From contig JABEVI010000005.1 in NCBI GenBank assembly GCA_013044085.1, forward strand, positions 1 to 9,351: a DNA stretch of 9,351 nucleotides. Reading direction: 5' to 3'. Origin of the DNA: Steroidobacteraceae bacterium (lineage in GTDB: Bacteria; Pseudomonadota; Gammaproteobacteria; Steroidobacterales; Steroidobacteraceae). The notes beneath the pieces are model-generated. The model saw nothing but the letters and a program-made list of their open reading frames with translations, searched no databases and had not been told where the DNA came from. This document shows, piece after piece, positions 6,881-9,351 of this stretch; within the stretch, counting starts at the first letter, position 1, and every line of letters begins with the position of its first letter. Position numbers and translations under genes: made by a program.

Positions 6881-7280
6881 TGCGGCGGCGCAAAGGTCTT
6901 CGGGCCCTCCCGCCTCGCCGCTCGCCACGATGATGCTGAGCGCGTCTGTGCAGCGCGCGCTGGTGGGTCTCGCCATGGGCGCGACGGCCGTTGCGCTCAT
7001 TTGTTCACCGTGGGGGAAGCGTTCCGGGGCGCACATGAACCCGGCGCGTTCCTTCGCCTCAGCATTGCCGTCCTGGCTTTGGAGCGATCTGTGGATTTAC
7101 TTCCTGGCCCCGGTGTTCGGCATGCAGGCCGCGGCGGCATGGTATACGTATCGGCGCGGCCCCCAAGCGGTTGCTTGCGCGAAACTGCAGCACCGGACGG
7201 ATCAGCGCTGTATTCACCGTGGCTACACGCCGCCGGCGGCGGACGAATTGGTTTCCCGTACTTCCGAGGTCCTGCGATGA
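6880..7280 (+). pseudogene. Aquaporin/MIP channel remnant with collapsed NPA boxes
   Basis: Intact aquaporins have six membrane helices and two NPA half-helices. Here the frame from about 6891 to 7280 reads through a helix (QRALVGLAMGATAVALIC), then SPWGKRSGAHMNPARSF and a last helix (DLWIYFLAPVFGMQAAAAWYTY), ending in a Cys-containing tail of the type seen in this subgroup. SGAH-x-NPA belongs to the first NPA box and MNPARSF to the second, so everything between, about 110-120 residues, is gone at 7035-7046. The first helix is also missing: ATG 6880 overlaps the SDR stop as TGATG but opens a frame that ends after 17 codons, and the aquaporin text is in another frame. ATG 6930 has no ribosome binding site. 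The two- to three-helix remnant cannot form a normal pore. Its TGA overlaps the next start as ATGA, a relic of translational coupling. Confidence 0.78.
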
Positions 7281-8737
7281 GCTCCCCCCAGACTTATGAT
7301 GCCGTGATTGTAGGTTCAGGTGCCGGTGGCGCTGCCGCCGCGTATCAACTCGCGCGGGCCGGTCTGCGTGTCGTATTGATCGAGAAGGGCGCGCCGCTGC
7401 CCAAGGATGGCAGCACGCTCGATTTCAACCGGGTCGTGCACCAGGGTGAGTTCAAGAGTCACGAGCCCTGGATGGACAATCACGGCCGCACCTTCATCCC
7501 GGAGGAATATTTCAACCTGGGCGGCAAGACCAAATGGTATGGGGCGGCATTGCTGCGTTATTCGGTGCAAGAATTCTCCGCGGAGCCGGCCTACTCGTGC
7601 CTCGGCTGGCCGATCGGCTACCCGGATATGCAGCCCTATTACGCGGAAGCCGAGCGCTTGCTCCGGGTTCGCAGCATCGAGGCGGAGCCGGATCTGCGCT
7701 GCATTGCCGATCGGCTCATCGGGCGCACGCCGTCCTGGAGCCATCAATCACTGCCGATGGGCCTGTCGGCGGACATTCTTTCGATCCCCGCCGAGGCGCG
7801 GCACTTCGACGGCTTCGCCTCGGTAGCGGGTCTCAAGTCCGACGCCGAGACCTCTTTCTTGAGTCACGTCCTGGGCATGCATAATTTGAACGTCCGGACC
7901 GGTCACGTCGTGACCGAACTGCTCGGCGCCCCGAACGACGCGACGCATATACAAGGCGTGCGACTCGACGATGGAACGGATCTGCAGGGCCGTGCCGTCA
8001 TACTGGCCGCCGGTGCGCTGCACTCGCCGCGTCTGCTGCAACGCTATGTCGACGCCGAGGACTTGTCCCGGCGTTTGCCGTGTGCAGGCAACATCGGGCG
8101 CAACCTCAAGTATCACTTGCTCACGGCAATGATCGGGATATCGACCAGATGCATGACGGACGTGATCCGCAAGACGCGGATTTTCAGCAGCTCCGACCTG
8201 CCGCACAGCAGCGTTCAGCCCCTGGGATTCGACGGTGAACTGATCGGCACGCTGATTCCGCGCGTCGTCCCCCGCGGCATGGCGCGCCTGATCGGCCGTC
8301 GTGCATACGGGTTCTTCCTGCAAACCGAAGATGGCGCGCATCCGGACAACCGCGTCATTGCGGGGTCCGCGGCGGATCAGCGTCTGCCGTGCATCGACTA
8401 CGATTCGGCGCGGACGCCCGCGGCTGCGGACGAACACCGGCAGCTGGTTCGCAGCTTTCGCGCCGCACTGGTACGCACCGGGATGCTGGCATTCTCGCAA
8501 CGTATCGGCCTCGCCGGTACCGCACACGTGAGCGGAACGCTCGTGACTGGCAGGGATGCGGCGACATCGGTGGTCGATTCCGAGGGCTGCGTCCATGGAA
8601 TGAAGTCGCTATACGTCGTTGACGGCAGCATCTTGCCGCGATCAAGCCGTGTTAACCCGTCGTTGACGATTTATGCCTGGGCGCTGCGCACCGCCGAACA
8701 TCTAGTCGATCGTCTGAAGACGCAATCGGCGTCGTAA
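7277..8737 (+). CDS. GMC-family FAD-dependent oxidoreductase
   Basis: The 486-residue flavoprotein probably oxidises an alcohol or sugar hydroxyl. The Rossmann FAD motif G13-x-G15-x-x-G18 lies in VIVGSGAGGAAAAYQLARAG, with E36 as ribose-binding acid. NLGGKTKWYGAALLRY matches the flavin-attachment region of the family, and AVILAAGALHSPRLLQ is the second GMC signature-like block. The C-terminal active site has GTAHVSGT with H417 and RVNPSLTIYAWAL with N460, the usual His/Asn pair. No twin-arginine or Sec signal is visible, so it is likely cytoplasmic or partner-dependent. The start ATG 7277 follows GAGGT (7266-7270) at 6 bases and overlaps the aquaporin stop by four bases (ATGA), showing operon organisation. 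Being beside a glucose dehydrogenase suggests sugar or polyol oxidation; the electron acceptor and substrate are unknown. The gene appears complete. Confidence 0.85.
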   Translation: MSSPQTYDAVIVGSGAGGAAAAYQLARAGLRVVLIEKGAPLPKDGSTLDFNRVVHQGEFKSHEPWMDNHGRTFIPEEYFNLGGKTKWYGAALLRYSVQEFSAEPAYSCLGWPIGYPDMQPYYAEAERLLRVRSIEAEPDLRCIADRLIGRTPSWSHQSLPMGLSADILSIPAEARHFDGFASVAGLKSDAETSFLSHVLGMHNLNVRTGHVVTELLGAPNDATHIQGVRLDDGTDLQGRAVILAAGALHSPRLLQRYVDAEDLSRRLPCAGNIGRNLKYHLLTAMIGISTRCMTDVIRKTRIFSSSDLPHSSVQPLGFDGELIGTLIPRVVPRGMARLIGRRAYGFFLQTEDGAHPDNRVIAGSAADQRLPCIDYDSARTPAAADEHRQLVRSFRAALVRTGMLAFSQRIGLAGTAHVSGTLVTGRDAATSVVDSEGCVHGMKSLYVVDGSILPRSSRVNPSLTIYAWALRTAEHLVDRLKTQSAS

Positions 8738-8739
8738 AC

Positions 8740-8769
8740 GGATCGCGGCTTGCATGCTACGAGCGATCC
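8740..8769. terminator. Possible hairpin between convergent genes
   Basis: The GMC stop and the stop of the convergent NADH dehydrogenase are only 19 bases apart. GGATCGC (8740-8746) and GCGATCC (8763-8769) form a 7-bp stem with a 16-base loop. GGCTTG (8747-8752) and CAAGCC (8769-8774) offer a competing 6-bp stem. Neither is followed by a T-run, and both run into the 3' end of the NADH dehydrogenase gene, so this is at best a weak bidirectional terminator. Confidence 0.2.
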
Positions 8770-9351
8770 AAGCCTGTGATCAGGCGGATGCCGCCGCGGA
8801 ATGTCAGGTACGACCAGAACCAATTGACCATCGTCGTCAAACGGTTTCGCACGCCGACGAGAAATCCAACGTGAATGAAACCCCAGAGCCACCATGCGGG
8901 TGCGCCCCAGAGCTTGACGGCGCCGAAATCGGCGACCGCGGCCTTTCGTCCAATCGTCGCCAAACTGCCGAAATGACGGTAGCGGAACGGCGCCGGTGCC
9001 GGATGGGACGAGAGTTTGGCCTTGATGACCCGTGCCACATAGGCACCCGCCTGTTTGGCCGCTGGCGCGAGTCCCGGTACCGGTTGGCCGTTCCATGCAT
9101 TGCTCGAGGCGGTATCGCCGATCGCGTAGACGTTCTGAAGTCCCGCCACCCCGAGGTCGGGACCCACCTTGAGACGGCCGGCGTTGTCGGCATCCGCCGC
9201 GAGCCACTTCGCGGCCGGCGAGGCGGTAACCCCCGCCGCCCAGAGCACCGTCTTGGCGATGATCCGTTTGCCGCTGACCGCGACCCCGTTCGCGTCAATC
9301 GCCTCCACGCGGCTGCCAAGGAGGACCTCGACGCCGAGTTTCTCGAGCGAA
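8757..9351 (-). CDS. ndh: Type II NADH:quinone oxidoreductase (NDH-2), C-terminal part
   Basis: The gene enters from the right edge and ends at TAG (complement of 8757-8759). About 197 C-terminal residues are visible, a little under half of a typical NDH-2 of roughly 430. NDH-2 is a peripheral membrane flavoenzyme passing electrons from NADH to quinone without pumping protons. Visible marks in order are VLWAAGVTASP (second dinucleotide-binding region), NVYAIGDTAS (FAD-binding GD motif), a PGLAPAAKQAGAYVA stretch that usually contacts quinone and flavin, and a C-terminal amphipathic/hydrophobic end (WWLWGFIHVGFLVGVRNR, NWFWSYLTF) that anchors the protein to the membrane. It is convergent with the GMC gene and probably not part of the cluster, although it could re-oxidise NADH from the SDR. 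The start lies outside the window. Confidence 0.88.
   Translation of the reverse strand, partial: SLEKLGVEVLLGSRVEAIDANGVAVSGKRIIAKTVLWAAGVTASPAAKWLAADADNAGRLKVGPDLGVAGLQNVYAIGDTASSNAWNGQPVPGLAPAAKQAGAYVARVIKAKLSSHPAPAPFRYRHFGSLATIGRKAAVADFGAVKLWGAPAWWLWGFIHVGFLVGVRNRLTTMVNWFWSYLTFRGGIRLITGLDRS

Noticed and set aside
7001..7276. Upstream extension of the GMC frame to 7001
   Set aside because: This part overlaps the aquaporin remnant in another frame and is not protein-like; ATG 7277 has a ribosome binding site and is followed at once by the FAD motif.
1..9351. CRISPR array, tRNA or rRNA genes
   Set aside because: No regularly spaced repeats and no cloverleaf or rRNA-like sequence was recognised by eye on either strand.

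Overview
The window looks like a high-GC Pseudomonadota chromosome segment. That rests on high-GC codon use, tightly packed genes and the style of the protein families; nothing here fixes the genus. The main content is a plus-strand carbohydrate cluster at about 463-8737. It is flanked on the left by the start of a helix-turn-helix transposase-like gene running out of the window (complement 1-87) and on the right by a convergent type II NADH dehydrogenase (complement 8757 to the end).

Layout: (1) 1-462 is a less GC-rich edge with the 5' end of the transposase-like gene and one possible 36-residue ORF. (2) 463-678 encodes a DUF2934 protein. (3) 724-3347 is a sugar nucleotidyltransferase reading directly into an amylo-alpha-1,6-glucosidase (glycogen debranching) gene; the reading frame breaks near 2490. 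(4) 3352-5994 encodes an apparently intact 880-residue MGH1-like/GH63-type glucosidase. (5) 6020-6880 encodes a short-chain dehydrogenase very like bacterial glucose 1-dehydrogenase. (6) 6880-7280 is a decayed aquaporin in which the two NPA boxes have collapsed into one. (7) 7277-8737 encodes a GMC-family FAD oxidoreductase.

How the genes could work together (inference): debranching enzyme and glucosidase release glucose from an alpha-glucan or glucosylated solute in the cytoplasm, and the glucose dehydrogenase and GMC enzyme oxidise it or a related sugar. The aquaporin and DUF2934 protein would be accessory and possibly stress-linked. No protein in the cluster shows a signal peptide.

The most striking point is repeated internal loss of sequence. 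Against the family layouts I recall, the nucleotidyltransferase lacks its PSDH segment, the debranching enzyme lacks one block in its N-terminal domain and another in its catalytic domain (the latter with a frameshift), and the aquaporin lacks its first helix and the stretch between its NPA boxes. The glucosidase, SDR and GMC genes look whole. This is either partial decay of the locus beside a mobile element or an assembly artefact; read mapping and alignment to intact homologues would separate the two.
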